64,000 nucleotides of DNA from Vreelandella songnenensis (GCF_003002925.1 NZ_PVTK01000001.1:958791-1022790), one strand, 5' to 3'. Shown: positions 53,568 to 63,745, counted from the first letter of the stretch. The notes: a model not told the origin generated them from the letters alone. Translations and numbers: made by a program.

Positions 53568-54161
53568 ATGTCAGCGCGTATTGCCACGGTTAGCCGTGAT
53601 ACGAATGAAACCCAGATCAAGGTCAGCGTCAATCTGGATGGCGAAGGCCACCTCAACTGCGAAACTGGCGTTCCCTTTCTGGATCATATGCTTGATCAGG
53701 TTGCACGGCATGGCATGATCGACCTGGATATTCACGCTACCGGCGATTTGCATATCGACGATCATCACACCGTCGAGGACCTGGGAATTACCCTGGGCCA
53801 GGCCTTCAATGAAGCGATTGGCGACAAGCGCGGCATCTACCGCTATGGCCATGCCTACGTGCCACTTGATGAAGCGCTCTCGCGGGTGGTGATCGATTTC
53901 TCCGGCCGCCCCGGTCTTTACATGAATGTCGAGTTTACCCGTGACATCATCGGCCGCCTGGATACCCAGCTGTTCTGGGAATTTTTCCAGGGGTTCGTCA
54001 ATCACGCCCGGGTAACGCTGCATATCGACAATATCAAAGGCTTCAATGCCCATCACCAGGCCGAGACCATCTTCAAGGCGTTTGGACGCGCCCTGCGCAT
54101 GGCCGTGGCCGAAGACCCGCGCATGGCAGGCCAGATGCCCTCCACCAAAGGCAGCCTTTAA
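53568..54161 (+). CDS. hisB: Imidazoleglycerol-phosphate dehydratase
   Basis: 197 residues from ATG 53568, the monofunctional form without the phosphatase domain. Metal-binding motifs '[16 protein letters not shown]', '[18 protein letters not shown]' and '[18 protein letters not shown]' are intact. Sixth step of histidine synthesis, Mn-dependent. First gene of hisBHAF. Confidence 0.98.
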   Translation: MSARIATVSRDTNETQIKVSVNLDGEGHLNCETGVPFLDHMLDQVARHGMIDLDIHATGDLHIDDHHTVEDLGITLGQAFNEAIGDKRGIYRYGHAYVPLDEALSRVVIDFSGRPGLYMNVEFTRDIIGRLDTQLFWEFFQGFVNHARVTLHIDNIKGFNAHHQAETIFKAFGRALRMAVAEDPRMAGQMPSTKGSL

Positions 54162-54216
54162 TGGTGCGTCGTGATAATCCACGCCACCGTTCGTTCATTC
54201 CGTTAAGGAGCGCTTC

Positions 54217-54858
54217 ATGACCATTGCTGTGATCGACTACGGAATGGGAAACCTGCACTCTGTCGCCAAGGCGCTGGAGCACGTGACCCATGAAAATGTC
54301 ATTATCACGCGCGATCCGCGGCGCATTCTGGGCGCCACGCGACTGGTACTGCCCGGCCAGGGCGCTATCCGTGACTGCGTGGGCGAACTCGAGCGCACTG
54401 AGCTTCGCGGCCTGGTGGACGATGTGCTGACACGCCAAGCCAAACCCTTGCTGGGCATCTGCGTGGGCCAGCAGATGCTGCTGGAGCGTAGCGAAGAGAA
54501 CGGCGGCGTCGATTGCCTGGGCTTTTTCCAGGGCAGTGTCGACAAGTTTCCCATCGATATGCGCGATGAGCACGACCAGCGCCTGAAAGTACCCCACATG
54601 GGCTGGAACCTGGTCGAGCAGAATCACGCCCACCCGCTGTGGGCCGGCATCGATAATAACGAACACTTCTACTTCGTTCACAGCTACTACGTGAATGCAG
54701 CCGACGATACTCAGGTGTTTGGCACCACGCGCTATGGCCGGGTAGGCGCCCACGTGGCGATTGGCCGTGACGCCACCTTTGCCGTACAGTTTCACCCCGA
54801 AAAAAGCTCCCGTGCGGGCCTGCGCCTGCTTGAAAATTTTGTCACCTGGACGCCCTAA
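54217..54858 (+). CDS. hisH: Imidazole glycerol phosphate synthase, glutaminase subunit
   Basis: 213 residues. Class I amidotransferase with nucleophile in '[16 protein letters not shown]' and the His/Glu pair in '[14 protein letters not shown]'. It supplies ammonia to HisF. AAGGAG precedes ATG 54217. Second gene of the his run, 55 bases after hisB. Confidence 0.98.
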   Translation: MTIAVIDYGMGNLHSVAKALEHVTHENVIITRDPRRILGATRLVLPGQGAIRDCVGELERTELRGLVDDVLTRQAKPLLGICVGQQMLLERSEENGGVDCLGFFQGSVDKFPIDMRDEHDQRLKVPHMGWNLVEQNHAHPLWAGIDNNEHFYFVHSYYVNAADDTQVFGTTRYGRVGAHVAIGRDATFAVQFHPEKSSRAGLRLLENFVTWTP

Positions 54859-54869
54859 GAGGTTTAGTT

Positions 54870-55616
54870 ATGTTGGTAATTCCTGCGATTGATCTCAAAG
54901 ACGGCCAGTGTGTGCGACTCAAACAGGGCCGCATGGAAGATGCGACGTCCTACGGCGACGACCCGGTTGCCATGGCCGCACGCTGGGTGGAAGCTGGCGC
55001 GCGCCGGCTCCATCTGGTCGATTTGAACGGTGCCTTTGAAGGCAAACCGGTCAACGGCGAAGCGGTCACCGCCATTGCCCGCGCCTACCCCAACCTGCCG
55101 ATCCAGATTGGCGGCGGCATTCGTAGCGCGGAGACCATCGAGCACTATCTGAATGCAGGCGTCTCCTACGTGATCATCGGTACCAAGGCGGTCAAGGAGC
55201 CGGATTTCGTGGGCGAGATGTGCCGCGCGTTTCCCGGCCATGTGATTGTCGGCCTGGATGCCAAGGATGGGTTTGTGGCCACCGATGGCTGGGCGGAAGT
55301 CTCTACCGTGAAGGCCGTGGATCTGGCCAAGCGCTTTGCCGATGACGGCGTATCCAGCATCGTGTACACCGACATCGCCCGCGACGGCATGATGCAGGGC
55401 GTTAACGTGGAAGCCACCGCCCAGCTGGCCCGCGAAGGCGGCCTGCCGGTAATTGCTTCTGGCGGCGTGACCAATCTGGACGATATCAAGGCCCTGTGCG
55501 ATGTGGCCGATAGCGGCATTTTAGGCGCGATTACCGGTCGGGCCATCTACGAGGGCAGCCTGGACGTAGCCGAGGCCCAGCGCCTCAGCGATCAACTGAC
55601 CGGAGGCAATGCGTGA
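54870..55616 (+). CDS. hisA: Phosphoribosylformimino-AICAR-P isomerase
   Basis: 248 residues. TIM barrel with catalytic aspartates in '[18 protein letters not shown]' and '[15 protein letters not shown]'; phosphate loops '[13 protein letters not shown]' and '[12 protein letters not shown]'. Amadori isomerisation step in histidine synthesis. Overlaps hisF (GTGA). Confidence 0.98.
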   Translation: MLVIPAIDLKDGQCVRLKQGRMEDATSYGDDPVAMAARWVEAGARRLHLVDLNGAFEGKPVNGEAVTAIARAYPNLPIQIGGGIRSAETIEHYLNAGVSYVIIGTKAVKEPDFVGEMCRAFPGHVIVGLDAKDGFVATDGWAEVSTVKAVDLAKRFADDGVSSIVYTDIARDGMMQGVNVEATAQLAREGGLPVIASGGVTNLDDIKALCDVADSGILGAITGRAIYEGSLDVAEAQRLSDQLTGGNA

Positions 55617-56386
55617 GTCTATCCAAGCGTATCATCCCGTGCCTGGACGTTGACGCCGGGCGGGTGGTCAAGGGTGTCAACTTTGTCGGCATCCGTGACG
55701 CGGGCGACCCCGTCGAGATCGCCCAGCGCTATAACCAGCAGGGCGCCGATGAAATCACCTTTCTGGATATCACCGCCAGCCACGAAGACCGCGCCACCAC
55801 GGTGGACATGGTGGAGCGCATTGCCGGGCAGGTGTTCATTCCGCTGACCGTCGGCGGCGGCATTCGTACCTGTGACGATATCCGCACCATGCTCAATGCG
55901 GGCGCCGACAAGGTGTCGATCAATACCGCAGCGGTGACCAACCCCGAGTTCGTTCGCGAAGCGGCCGAGCGTTTTGGTAGCCAGTGCATCGTGGTGGCGA
56001 TCGATGCCAAGCGGGTATCTGGTGAAGGCGAGCCGCCGCGCTGGGAAATCTTCACCCACGGCGGACGCCGGCCAACAGGGCTTGATGCCGTGGAGTGGGC
56101 GAAGAAGATGGTGGCATTCGGCGCCGGCGAGCTGCTCTTGACCAGCATGGACCGTGACGGCACCAAGATCGGCTTTGATCTGGGCGTGACCCACGCGATT
56201 TCAGAAGCGGTCAGCGTGCCGGTCATTGCCTCTGGCGGTGTGGGCAATCTGGACCACCTGGTGGATGGCGTGCTCAAGGGCGGTGCCGACGCCGTACTGG
56301 CGGCCAGCATTTTCCACTTTGGCGAGCACACCATTCCCGAAGCAAAACGCTATATGGCCGAACGCGGCATCGAAATGCGCCTTTGA
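55613..56386 (+). CDS. hisF: Imidazole glycerol phosphate synthase, cyclase subunit
   Basis: 257 residues from a GTG overlapping the hisA stop. '[19 protein letters not shown]' and '[17 protein letters not shown]' carry the two catalytic aspartates. '[16 protein letters not shown]' and '[15 protein letters not shown]' are the phosphate sites. It partners HisH. hisC lies 6 kb away; hisG, hisD, hisI/hisE are not in the window. Confidence 0.98.
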   Translation: MSLSKRIIPCLDVDAGRVVKGVNFVGIRDAGDPVEIAQRYNQQGADEITFLDITASHEDRATTVDMVERIAGQVFIPLTVGGGIRTCDDIRTMLNAGADKVSINTAAVTNPEFVREAAERFGSQCIVVAIDAKRVSGEGEPPRWEIFTHGGRRPTGLDAVEWAKKMVAFGAGELLLTSMDRDGTKIGFDLGVTHAISEAVSVPVIASGGVGNLDHLVDGVLKGGADAVLAASIFHFGEHTIPEAKRYMAERGIEMRL

Positions 56387-56427
56387 TGACCCCATTGACG
56401 CAGCGCCCTTCTTTCCAGGAGTTTTAC

Positions 56428-56934
56428 ATGCCACGTTACACTGCATGGGCAGGAGGGCTTCTAGGTATCTGGCTGAGCGCTTCGGCCTCGGCCTTTTCTA
56501 TGCCCGACTGGCCGCCGGCGTTCACACTCGACCATACGCTGGTACAGACCAGCCTGCTGACACGCCACTTCGACCCGCAGCCGGATCACAACAACCAGCA
56601 GCACTTGATGGGCATCGAGCTTCACAACCCTGACCGCTGGATGGCCGGGGCCGCCTGGTTCAAGAACTCCTACGAACAGCCCACCTGGTACGTCTATGCC
56701 GGGCGTGAATTTCCCCTGTGGCAGTTTGCCGATGAGATCAACGTTCGCGCCAAGCTGAGCGGTGGCTTGCTGCGCGGCTACAAGGGTGAGTACCGCGACA
56801 AGATTCCGCTCAACCATCTGGAAGTGGCCCCGGCGCTGCTGCCAAGCATTGGCGTGCAGTGGGGGCGCCTTGAGTCCGACCTGATCGTGTTTGGCACTGC
56901 CGGCATGATGGTGACGGCAGGCCTGCGCTTCTAA
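56428..56934 (+). CDS. Outer-membrane beta-barrel-like protein, unknown function
   Basis: 168 residues from ATG 56428 with AGGAG six bases upstream. Signal peptide 'GLLGIWLSASASAFS'. The mature part has alternating aromatic strands, for example 'MGIELHNPDRWMAGAAWFKN' and 'PTWYVYAGREFPLW', and ends 'GTAGMMVTAGLRF' with a terminal Phe, as in outer-membrane proteins. Homologues in Pseudomonas are often labelled sn-glycerol-3-phosphate transporter, without clear basis. Downstream of hisF, perhaps co-transcribed. Confidence 0.75.
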   Translation: MPRYTAWAGGLLGIWLSASASAFSMPDWPPAFTLDHTLVQTSLLTRHFDPQPDHNNQQHLMGIELHNPDRWMAGAAWFKNSYEQPTWYVYAGREFPLWQFADEINVRAKLSGGLLRGYKGEYRDKIPLNHLEVAPALLPSIGVQWGRLESDLIVFGTAGMMVTAGLRF

Positions 56935-56942
56935 GGCTTGGC

Positions 56943-57542
56943 CTACTCTTCTTCGTCCAGGCTCAGCCCCAGGTTGCTGATGCCGTCATTGCGGCCAAGC
57001 GTGCGAACTTCTTTCAACGCGGCCTTGTTGAGCGGCTCACTGACGGCCTCCAGCACGGCGTCCTGAAAGGCGTTTTCATCTTCCATCAGCGGGTGATCGC
57101 GGATCAGCAGAGCAAGCTTCTGAGCATCCTCCTCACCTTCGGTAAGCTCGATAAAGGCGCGCACCCCGGCGCGCGAGGTGCGGCTTACATCCAGCACGGC
57201 TTCGGGAGAGTCGCCCTGCAGCGTATCGAGCAGCGCCGAGATGGATACCACGGCGTCCAGCGCACGGCGGGCGCCAAAGCTTTCATCTTCTGCAGGCGGC
57301 TCGCATTCGGCCAGCTTTTCCGCCTGGCGCGCAAAGTCGATACTGGCACCGGGCACGCTAAGCCGCTCCCAGACCAGATTCAGCACCGTGCGCAGCGTAT
57401 GGCCATCCCCCTGGCCGGTGGTCTGCTCATACAGCGCGTAATTGGGTAATAGCCGCTCACAAAGCGCGGCCATGAACGCCTGCTGAGCCGCGAGCGGCAG
57501 CACCTGAAGCCGCTGATAAAAACCTAAGGGTTTGGACACCAT
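56943..57542 (-). CDS. YjaG family protein (DUF416)
   Basis: 199 residues, mostly helical, with 'MAALCERLLPNYALYEQTTG' near the start and 'ARRALDAVVSISALLDTL' in the middle, characteristic of DUF416/YjaG. The C-terminus is acidic ('LGLSLDEEE'). Function unknown. Convergent with the barrel gene (eight bases apart). Confidence 0.88.
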   Translation of the reverse strand: MVSKPLGFYQRLQVLPLAAQQAFMAALCERLLPNYALYEQTTGQGDGHTLRTVLNLVWERLSVPGASIDFARQAEKLAECEPPAEDESFGARRALDAVVSISALLDTLQGDSPEAVLDVSRTSRAGVRAFIELTEGEEDAQKLALLIRDHPLMEDENAFQDAVLEAVSEPLNKAALKEVRTLGRNDGISNLGLSLDEEE

Positions 57543-57655
57543 ACTGATTTCCTAACGCGCGATATTGGTGAAATGGGGTCAATACGTTATGGTCGAACCT
57601 GCGCTGTCGTAAACCCCGACAGCCCTGACTGAGTACGGCCGGCGAGGAGATTACC

Positions 57656-58360
57656 ATGCATATACATCTGCTACAGCACGGCTCTGATCATGACCCCGCC
57701 CGCTTGACCGACTGGTTGAGCAGTATGGGGCATAGTTACACCGTTTTTCATCTATACGCGGGCGAGCTCACCCCACGCCCCGCGGAAAGCGATGCGCTGA
57801 TCGTGTTGGGCGGTCCAGAAACCGTTCTTGATCAGCCGCCTGCGTGGTTCAAGGCCGAAAACAAGCTGATCAACCGCTACCTGGATGGCCAGAAGCCCGT
57901 TCTGGGCATCGGCCTGGGCGCGCTTTTGATTGCCCGGGCGCTGGATGCCGTGGTGGCTCCTGGCACCTATCCAGAACAGGGCTTTCATGAGGTGACCCTG
58001 GCCCCGGAAAGCCCGTTTGATCTGCCCGAGCAATTCGAGGCGTTCATGTGGCATCGCTACGTGTTCAGCCTGCCGGAAGACGCCCTGCCGCTGGGTGGGA
58101 GCCCGGCGGCCCCGCTACAGGGCTTCAGCTGGGACAGCGGCCGCGTGGTAGGCCTGCTCTGCCACCTGGAGGTAACGCTTGCAAGCGCTACTCAGCTTAT
58201 TGAGCAGGTGAAAAGCGAGGCCGCGCCTGTGGCTTCCAGTAGCCCGACAGCCGAACGCTTTGTACAGTCCGAAAACCAGATTCTGGAAAACGCTACCCGC
58301 TTTCATCAACTGGCGCCTTTGCTCGACCGGGTCATGACCCAGTGGTTAAAGCTGGCCTGA
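57656..58360 (+). CDS. Class I glutamine amidotransferase-like protein lacking the catalytic Cys
   Basis: 234 residues, GAGGAG before ATG 57656. The fold of GuaA-type amidotransferase domains is clear: 'SDALIVLGGPETVLDQPPAW', then the nucleophile elbow, which reads 'VLGIGLGALLIA'. The expected Cys is Gly86 (codon GGC). The His-Glu pair survives in 'GLLCHLEVT' (His170, Glu172). So glutaminase activity is improbable. It may bind a ligand or partner only. The frame is intact and codon use normal, so it is not an obvious pseudogene. Neighbours give no pathway. Confidence 0.82.
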   Translation: MHIHLLQHGSDHDPARLTDWLSSMGHSYTVFHLYAGELTPRPAESDALIVLGGPETVLDQPPAWFKAENKLINRYLDGQKPVLGIGLGALLIARALDAVVAPGTYPEQGFHEVTLAPESPFDLPEQFEAFMWHRYVFSLPEDALPLGGSPAAPLQGFSWDSGRVVGLLCHLEVTLASATQLIEQVKSEAAPVASSSPTAERFVQSENQILENATRFHQLAPLLDRVMTQWLKLA

Positions 58361-58366
58361 CCTACC

Positions 58367-59464
58367 CTACTCAGGCTGCCGGGCGCTCCACTGCCTGGCA
58401 GCCTCCCGGCAGCTTTCCCAATCGCCCACATGAATATCCGGCGCGGCGCTCGCCTGCTGTTTTTCCAGATGATAGCGATAGAGTGGGTCGTAATATTCGG
58501 TCAAAAGTGGTGCCAACCACGCTTCGTGGGCCTGAGGGTTACCTTCGGCATGGGCCTTGAACGCCAGCGCCTGGAGGCGCTGTAAACGCTGAAGACGCGC
58601 ATTCCCTAAACGCTTTTCCAGACGAATCAGCGCATTGCCTAATTGACGTTGCATCAATGCCCAACCTTCTTGCGCGCCGCAATATGCGGTGTACTCTTTT
58701 TCAAGCTCGATGATGTAGTCGTTCAGGAGCTGGTCAAGACGCCAATCAAGCGGCATCTCGATACGCACGCGCGGTGCTTTTTGCAGAGCATGCCAGAAGG
58801 TGAGCGGTATGTTGGCATTGCCGATCTGGCGTGACTCATCCTCGATGACGAGCTTATCCGGCAGGGCCAGCAGCCGCGCCCCCAGCGCATGTTCAAAATC
58901 GATCTGTGTGGCGGGTGCTTCTGGCCTGCGCCCGAAGGCGGAGCCTTTATGGTGGGCGCAGGCTTCAAGATCGACACCGTTTTCCAGCTGATTGATCAGC
59001 GTGGTCTTGGCGCAACCGGTCAATCCGGCCACCACCAGCATGGGCTGCTCGGCCGCCTGCTCGATACGCTGGCAGAGCGCGTGGCGCATGGCCTTCCAGC
59101 CGCCTTCGATGCGCGGCCTGGAAAGACCAGCTTCTTCAAGCCACTGTTGCGTGATCTGCGAGCGTAGCCCGCCACGAAAGCAGTAGATGACGGCGTCAGG
59201 GTGCTCGTGCAGATACGTTTTCCAGGCCGCGATGCGTGCCTGCTTGGTCTCACCGCTGACCAGCCGTTCGCCGAGAGCAATCGCGGCCTCCTGGCCCTGC
59301 TGCTTGTAGGCAATACCCACCTGACGGCGCTCTTCGTCCACCATCAGGGGTAGATTGACCGCGCCGGGCAGGCTGCCCTGGGCAAACTCGATTGGGGCAC
59401 GCACATCAATCAGTGGGCGCGCTTCGCTGATTAAACCTAGGGATGGAGGCAGCGCTTCAAGCAT
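58367..59464 (-). CDS. selU: tRNA 2-selenouridine synthase
   Basis: 365 residues. N-terminal rhodanese domain with active Cys95 in 'AVIYCFRGGLRSQ', and a P-loop 'GLTGCAKTTLINQL' (147-160) in the C-terminal half. It replaces sulphur by selenium in the wobble 2-thiouridine of Lys, Glu and Gln tRNAs using selenophosphate, via a geranylated intermediate. Start overlaps the selD stop (TAATG), so the two are coupled. Confidence 0.95.
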   Translation of the reverse strand: MLEALPPSLGLISEARPLIDVRAPIEFAQGSLPGAVNLPLMVDEERRQVGIAYKQQGQEAAIALGERLVSGETKQARIAAWKTYLHEHPDAVIYCFRGGLRSQITQQWLEEAGLSRPRIEGGWKAMRHALCQRIEQAAEQPMLVVAGLTGCAKTTLINQLENGVDLEACAHHKGSAFGRRPEAPATQIDFEHALGARLLALPDKLVIEDESRQIGNANIPLTFWHALQKAPRVRIEMPLDWRLDQLLNDYIIELEKEYTAYCGAQEGWALMQRQLGNALIRLEKRLGNARLQRLQRLQALAFKAHAEGNPQAHEAWLAPLLTEYYDPLYRYHLEKQQASAAPDIHVGDWESCREAARQWSARQPE

Positions 59465-60501
59465 TATCCGACCATCTCGATCAACGCTTCGCCTGTACGA
59501 GGCTTCATGACGCCAAACGGCTCAAGCGACAATCCAAATTCCCGACCAATGCGCTCGACATCGTCTTCCCAGGCCGGGTCGACGCTTAGTAGCAGGCCGC
59601 CCGAGGTTTGCGGGTCGCACAGCCACTGCCAGTGGGCTTCATCCATACTGGGCAGGCTCTTGCCCAGGGCATCGCGGTTGCGCAGCGTGCCACCGGGTAC
59701 CGCCCCCTGACGGCGATACGCCTCGGCTTCGGCCAGTCGCGGCAGACGGCGGAAATCGATCTGGGCCATCACGTTACTGGCGCTGCACATCTCCGTAAGG
59801 TGCCCGGCCAGGCCAAAACCGGTCACGTCGGTCATGGCGTTGAGGCCTTTGACACCGGCAAGTGAAACCCCGATGCGGTTGGATTTAAGCATCGTCTCCC
59901 GGGCCAGGCCGTGGTGCCCCGCTTCCAGCAGGCCACGCTTTTCGGCCGTGGTAAGCAGACCCACGCCCAGCGGTTTGGTCAGAAACAGAAGATCCCCAGG
60001 CTTGGCGCGGCTATTGAGCTTGAGCTTGTCCAGATCCACCAGCCCGTTAACCGCCAGACCGAAGATTGGCTCCGGCGCATCGATGGAGTGCCCGCCTGCC
60101 AAGGCGATGCCCAGCTCACGGCATACGCCCTGGGCACCAGCGACCACATCACCGGCCACTTCCGCGCTCAATTTATCCAGCGGCCAGCCCAGGATACTCA
60201 AGGCCATGACCGGGGTGCCACCCATGGCATAGATATCACTGATCGCGTTGGTGGCCGCGATACGTCCGAAATCGAACGGATCGTCCACGATCGGCATGAA
60301 AAAATCCGTGGTGGCGATCATGCCGCGGCCGTCGCCCAAATCGTAGACCGCAGCGTCTTCGCGGCCCTGATTGCCCACGATCAGCTGCTTGTGCCCGGCG
60401 GCCGGCCCCGCCTTGGCAAGGATGCTATCCAACACATCGGGGGCGATCTTGCAGCCACATCCGGCGCCGTGACTGTACTGGGTTAAACGAATCGAGCTCA
60501 T
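59464..60501 (-). CDS. selD: Selenide, water dikinase
   Basis: 345 residues from ATG 60501. The N-terminal 'LTQYSHGAGCGCKIAPDVL' carries Cys15 (equal to E. coli Cys17) and Lys18, so this is the cysteine form, not a selenoprotein. 'ATTDFFMPIVDDPFDFGRIA' and 'LAGGHSIDAPEPIFG' are the metal/ATP sites. It makes selenophosphate. With selU only and no selA/selB in the window, supply for tRNA selenation is the clear use. Confidence 0.96.
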   Translation of the reverse strand: MSSIRLTQYSHGAGCGCKIAPDVLDSILAKAGPAAGHKQLIVGNQGREDAAVYDLGDGRGMIATTDFFMPIVDDPFDFGRIAATNAISDIYAMGGTPVMALSILGWPLDKLSAEVAGDVVAGAQGVCRELGIALAGGHSIDAPEPIFGLAVNGLVDLDKLKLNSRAKPGDLLFLTKPLGVGLLTTAEKRGLLEAGHHGLARETMLKSNRIGVSLAGVKGLNAMTDVTGFGLAGHLTEMCSASNVMAQIDFRRLPRLAEAEAYRRQGAVPGGTLRNRDALGKSLPSMDEAHWQWLCDPQTSGGLLLSVDPAWEDDVERIGREFGLSLEPFGVMKPRTGEALIEMVG

Positions 60502-60559
60502 GGCGTCTCTCCTTGGCACGTAGATGTCTTTTTCATGATGACTTAATAGCGTAGCCTAC

Positions 60560-61942
60560 TTACAGTGCCTCCAAGGCATCGCTGAGCTTATCCACGGCGA
60601 TCACTTCCATGCCCTTGGGCGACTGTTTGGGGGCGTTGGCGCGCGGCACGATAGCGCGTAAAAAACCGTGCTTGGCGGCCTCGGCAATACGCTCCTGGCC
60701 GCTGGGTACCGGGCGTATCTCGCCGGAAAGCCCCACTTCGCCAAACACGACCAGCTCCTTGGGAAGCGCGCGGTTCTGCAAGCTGGAAACCACGGCCAGC
60801 AGTACAGCGAGATCCGCGCTGGTTTCCAGCACCTTTACACCGCCCACCACGTTCAGGAATACGTCCTGGTCGCCGGTAAACAGCCCGCCATGGCGGTTCA
60901 ACACGGCCAGCAGCATGGCCAGGCGGTTCTGATCCACCCCGACGGCGACGCGGCGTGGGTTGCCCAGTGCGGATTCATCGACCAGAGCCTGTACTTCTAC
61001 CAGAATAGGCCGAGTGCCTTCCCATACCACCATGACCAAACTTCCCGGCGCCTGCTCTTCCTGGCGTGAAAGAAAGATGGCGCTGGGGTTCTTGACCTCC
61101 TTGAGGCCCTGTTCGAGCATGGCGAAAACGCCCAGTTCGTTGACGGCACCAAAGCGGTTTTTCTGACCGCGCAGCGTGCGAAAGCGGGAGTCGGCACCGC
61201 CTTCCAGAAGCAAGGAGGCATCAATCATGTGCTCAAGCACCTTGGGGCCTGCCAGGGTACCGTCCTTGGTCACGTGGCCCACCAGCAGCAGCACTGTATT
61301 GCTCTGCTTGGCAAAACGGGTGAGTGCGGCCGCGGACTCGCGCACCTGGGCGACTCCGCCCGGCGCCGAGCTGATATCTTCCAGATGCATGGTCTGGATA
61401 GAGTCGATCACCAGAATTTCCGGCTTTTCACGCTCAGCGACGGCAAGAATGGTCTCGACACTGGTTTCGGCCAGCATCTTCAGGCCGCTGGTGGGCAGCT
61501 GCAAACGATGGGCACGCATGGCCACCTGGGAAAGAGATTCTTCCCCAGTCACGTACATGATGCGCCGCTGCTGGGCCAGCTTGCAGGCTGTCTGTAGCAG
61601 AAGCGTCGATTTACCCGCCCCCGGGTTGCCGCCCAGAAGCACGGCTGAACCTGGTACGAGGCCGCCGCCCAGCACGCGGTCAAATTCGTTGAACGTAGAG
61701 CTGAGTCTGGGTACCTCGCTCAGGTCGACATTGCTTAGATCCACCACATCACGGGAAAGGTCACCTGCATAGCCTGCCCTGCCGGTAGTCGTGCTGCCAC
61801 TGCCCGGACGGGCGCTTGCCAGGCGGATTTCGCTTAACGTATTCCACTCGTTACAGCTGGAGCACTGGCCTTGCCACTTGCGGTATTCGGCCCCGCACTC
61901 GGTACATACAAAGGCACTCTTGGCTTTAGCCACTGCGTTCAT
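60560..61942 (-). CDS. radA: DNA repair protein RadA
   Basis: 460 residues. N-terminal C4 zinc finger 'CTECGAEYRKWQGQCSSC', RecA-like ATPase with Walker A 'GGNPGAGKSTLL', the RadA signature 'KNRFGAVNELG', and a C-terminal Lon-like domain. It drives branch migration in recombination repair. Start ATG 61942. Stands alone between selD and the lipoprotein gene. Confidence 0.97.
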   Translation of the reverse strand: MNAVAKAKSAFVCTECGAEYRKWQGQCSSCNEWNTLSEIRLASARPGSGSTTTGRAGYAGDLSRDVVDLSNVDLSEVPRLSSTFNEFDRVLGGGLVPGSAVLLGGNPGAGKSTLLLQTACKLAQQRRIMYVTGEESLSQVAMRAHRLQLPTSGLKMLAETSVETILAVAEREKPEILVIDSIQTMHLEDISSAPGGVAQVRESAAALTRFAKQSNTVLLLVGHVTKDGTLAGPKVLEHMIDASLLLEGGADSRFRTLRGQKNRFGAVNELGVFAMLEQGLKEVKNPSAIFLSRQEEQAPGSLVMVVWEGTRPILVEVQALVDESALGNPRRVAVGVDQNRLAMLLAVLNRHGGLFTGDQDVFLNVVGGVKVLETSADLAVLLAVVSSLQNRALPKELVVFGEVGLSGEIRPVPSGQERIAEAAKHGFLRAIVPRANAPKQSPKGMEVIAVDKLSDALEAL

Positions 61943-61989
61943 ACTCCCGTTATTGAATCATGTTGACGGCGTCAGGCGCTAAAATACAA

Positions 61990-62010
61990 AAGGCGGCCCG
62001 TGGCCGCCTT
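61990..62010 (-). terminator. Intrinsic terminator of the NlpE-like gene
   Basis: Arms AAGGCGGC / GCCGCCTT with a five-base loop; on the minus strand TTGTATTTT follows. 17 bases after the stop. Confidence 0.8.
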
Positions 62011-62027
62011 GTTTCGCTACTGCTTGA

Positions 62028-62480
62028 TTACTGACGCTGTAGCTGCAACATTTCGCCATTTTCGAAGCGACGACGCTCCGGGTCGATCAATTCAAGCGTA
62101 CGCTCGTTGATGCGCTGGAAGTAGTAGATCTGACCGTCGCCATCAGGCGTCAGCTCATAGACGGTCGCGTCCGGGTCGGACGGCGTACCGTTCAGCACTT
62201 CCCAGTTACCCGCGTAATTTTCTGGCGGCGGCGTTTGTGGGTGGTTACGATAGGTCGCATCCAGCGTAAAAGTACGCTCGTCTGCTGCACCGGTCTCTTC
62301 GCCCACCATGGTAACGTCCAGATCGATACCGTCACAGTTGCGGCAAGGCAGCGTTCCCTGGTAGTGCTGTTGTGATGCACTCACACCTGCATCACTCTCC
62401 TGGCCTGACGGGCCGCCGGTTGCACAACCAGCCAACAATGCCAACATAGCCGAACCGGCTAGCAAACTCCTGAATTGCAT
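62028..62480 (-). CDS. NlpE-like lipoprotein
   Basis: 150 residues from ATG 62480 with AAGGAG eight bases upstream; longer frames lack a site. Lipobox 'LALLAGC' at Cys19. The mature domain starts with 'YQGTLPCRNCDGIDLDVTM', the C-x-x-C copper-type motif of the NlpE N-terminal domain, and ends with short beta strands. NlpE senses surface contact and copper through Cpx in enterics; this version lacks the second domain, so signalling is uncertain. Confidence 0.85.
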   Translation of the reverse strand: MQFRSLLAGSAMLALLAGCATGGPSGQESDAGVSASQQHYQGTLPCRNCDGIDLDVTMVGEETGAADERTFTLDATYRNHPQTPPPENYAGNWEVLNGTPSDPDATVYELTPDGDGQIYYFQRINERTLELIDPERRRFENGEMLQLQRQ

Positions 62481-62644
62481 TGGGTCTCTCCTTATCGTGT
62501 TGGTCATACATTTCTTACGTGCGGTTATGACAGCATAACCGTTACAAGGTGCGACGCCCACCCCCCAGGCGCATGGGAATGCTTGCGCTTGGGCAAGCAT
62601 CAAGCGACCATGGCCTATTACGCAAGGATAATCAGGTTACCACC

Positions 62645-63706
62645 ATGAGCCAATACTGGAGTCCCGCGGTCAAGGCGCTCACCCCTTATGTACCAGGCGA
62701 GCAGCCCCGTGAGCGCGTTATCAAATTAAACACCAACGAAAATCCTTACCCGCCGGCACCGGGCGTGGGCGAGGCGCTGCGCCACTACGCCACTGACCAT
62801 CTTCGCCTTTATCCGGACCCCACCTCTGCCGCTCTGCGCGCCACGCTTGCCAAAACGTTCAGCGTGGAAAGCCAGCAGGTATTCGTAGGTAACGGTTCCG
62901 ATGAAGTACTGGCATTGGCCTTTCAAGCGTTCTTCTGCCACGACGCGCCGCTGGATACGCCCGCGATCACTTACAGCTTCTATCCGGTTTACGCCAATCT
63001 TTATAATGTCGCGCTGCGCACCCACCCGCTGACCTCAAACTGGGAAGTGGACATGGAGGCGCTTGGCGCGGCATCCGAGCGCAGCGGCGTTATCCTTGCC
63101 AACCCCAATGCGCCTACCGGGCATGCCCATTCACTGGCAAGCATCGAGGCGCTATTGAAGCGCGTAACCGATCGCGTCGTGCTGGTCGATGAGGCGTATG
63201 TCGATTTTGGTGGAGAAAGCGCGATTGCACTGGTTGACCGCTACCCCAACCTGCTGGTCACAGGCACCTTCTCTAAATCACGCAGCCTTGCCGGCCTGCG
63301 CCTTGGCTACGCGGTAGGCTCAGCCGAGCTGATTGACGGCTTGCAGAGAGTGAAGGACTCGTTCAATTCCTACCCGGTCGATAGCCTGGCAAGCCTTGTG
63401 GGTATTGCAGCGCTTGAAGATGAAGCACACTTTGATGCGTGCCGTGAGCGGGTAATCACCACGCGTGAGCGTACTCGTCAGCGCCTGGAAGCTCTGGGCT
63501 TTGAAGTACTGCCTTCAAAGGCCAACTTCGTCCTGGTCCAGCACCCTGACGTTGCCGGCGCCCAGTTATTTACCAGCCTTCGCGAGCGGGGCATTCTGGT
63601 ACGTCACTTCAATACTGCTGAGCTCAACAATTTCCTGCGTATTACGATCGGCACTGACGATGAAATGGATAGCCTGTTAGAAGCCCTGGAAAGTATTTGG
63701 CGTTAA
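62645..63706 (+). CDS. hisC: Histidinol-phosphate aminotransferase
   Basis: 353 residues from ATG 62645. Fold-type I PLP enzyme: 'KLNTNENPYPPAPGVG', 'GNGSDEVLALAFQAFF', 'LANPNAPTGHAHS', 'VLVDEAYVDFGGE' and the lysine in 'TFSKSRSLAGLRLGYAVG'. Seventh step of histidine synthesis; some members also act on aromatic amino acids. Alone, away from hisBHAF. A terminator follows at once. Confidence 0.96.
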   Translation: MSQYWSPAVKALTPYVPGEQPRERVIKLNTNENPYPPAPGVGEALRHYATDHLRLYPDPTSAALRATLAKTFSVESQQVFVGNGSDEVLALAFQAFFCHDAPLDTPAITYSFYPVYANLYNVALRTHPLTSNWEVDMEALGAASERSGVILANPNAPTGHAHSLASIEALLKRVTDRVVLVDEAYVDFGGESAIALVDRYPNLLVTGTFSKSRSLAGLRLGYAVGSAELIDGLQRVKDSFNSYPVDSLASLVGIAALEDEAHFDACRERVITTRERTRQRLEALGFEVLPSKANFVLVQHPDVAGAQLFTSLRERGILVRHFNTAELNNFLRITIGTDDEMDSLLEALESIWR

Positions 63707-63725
63707 TTGGCAGGGCTGCCAAGTC

Positions 63726-63745
63726 AAGGCGCCTGACGGCGCCTT
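63726..63745 (+). terminator. Intrinsic terminator of hisC
   Basis: Arms AAGGCGCC / GGCGCCTT around TGAC, ending TTTCG. 20 bases after the stop. Confidence 0.8.
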
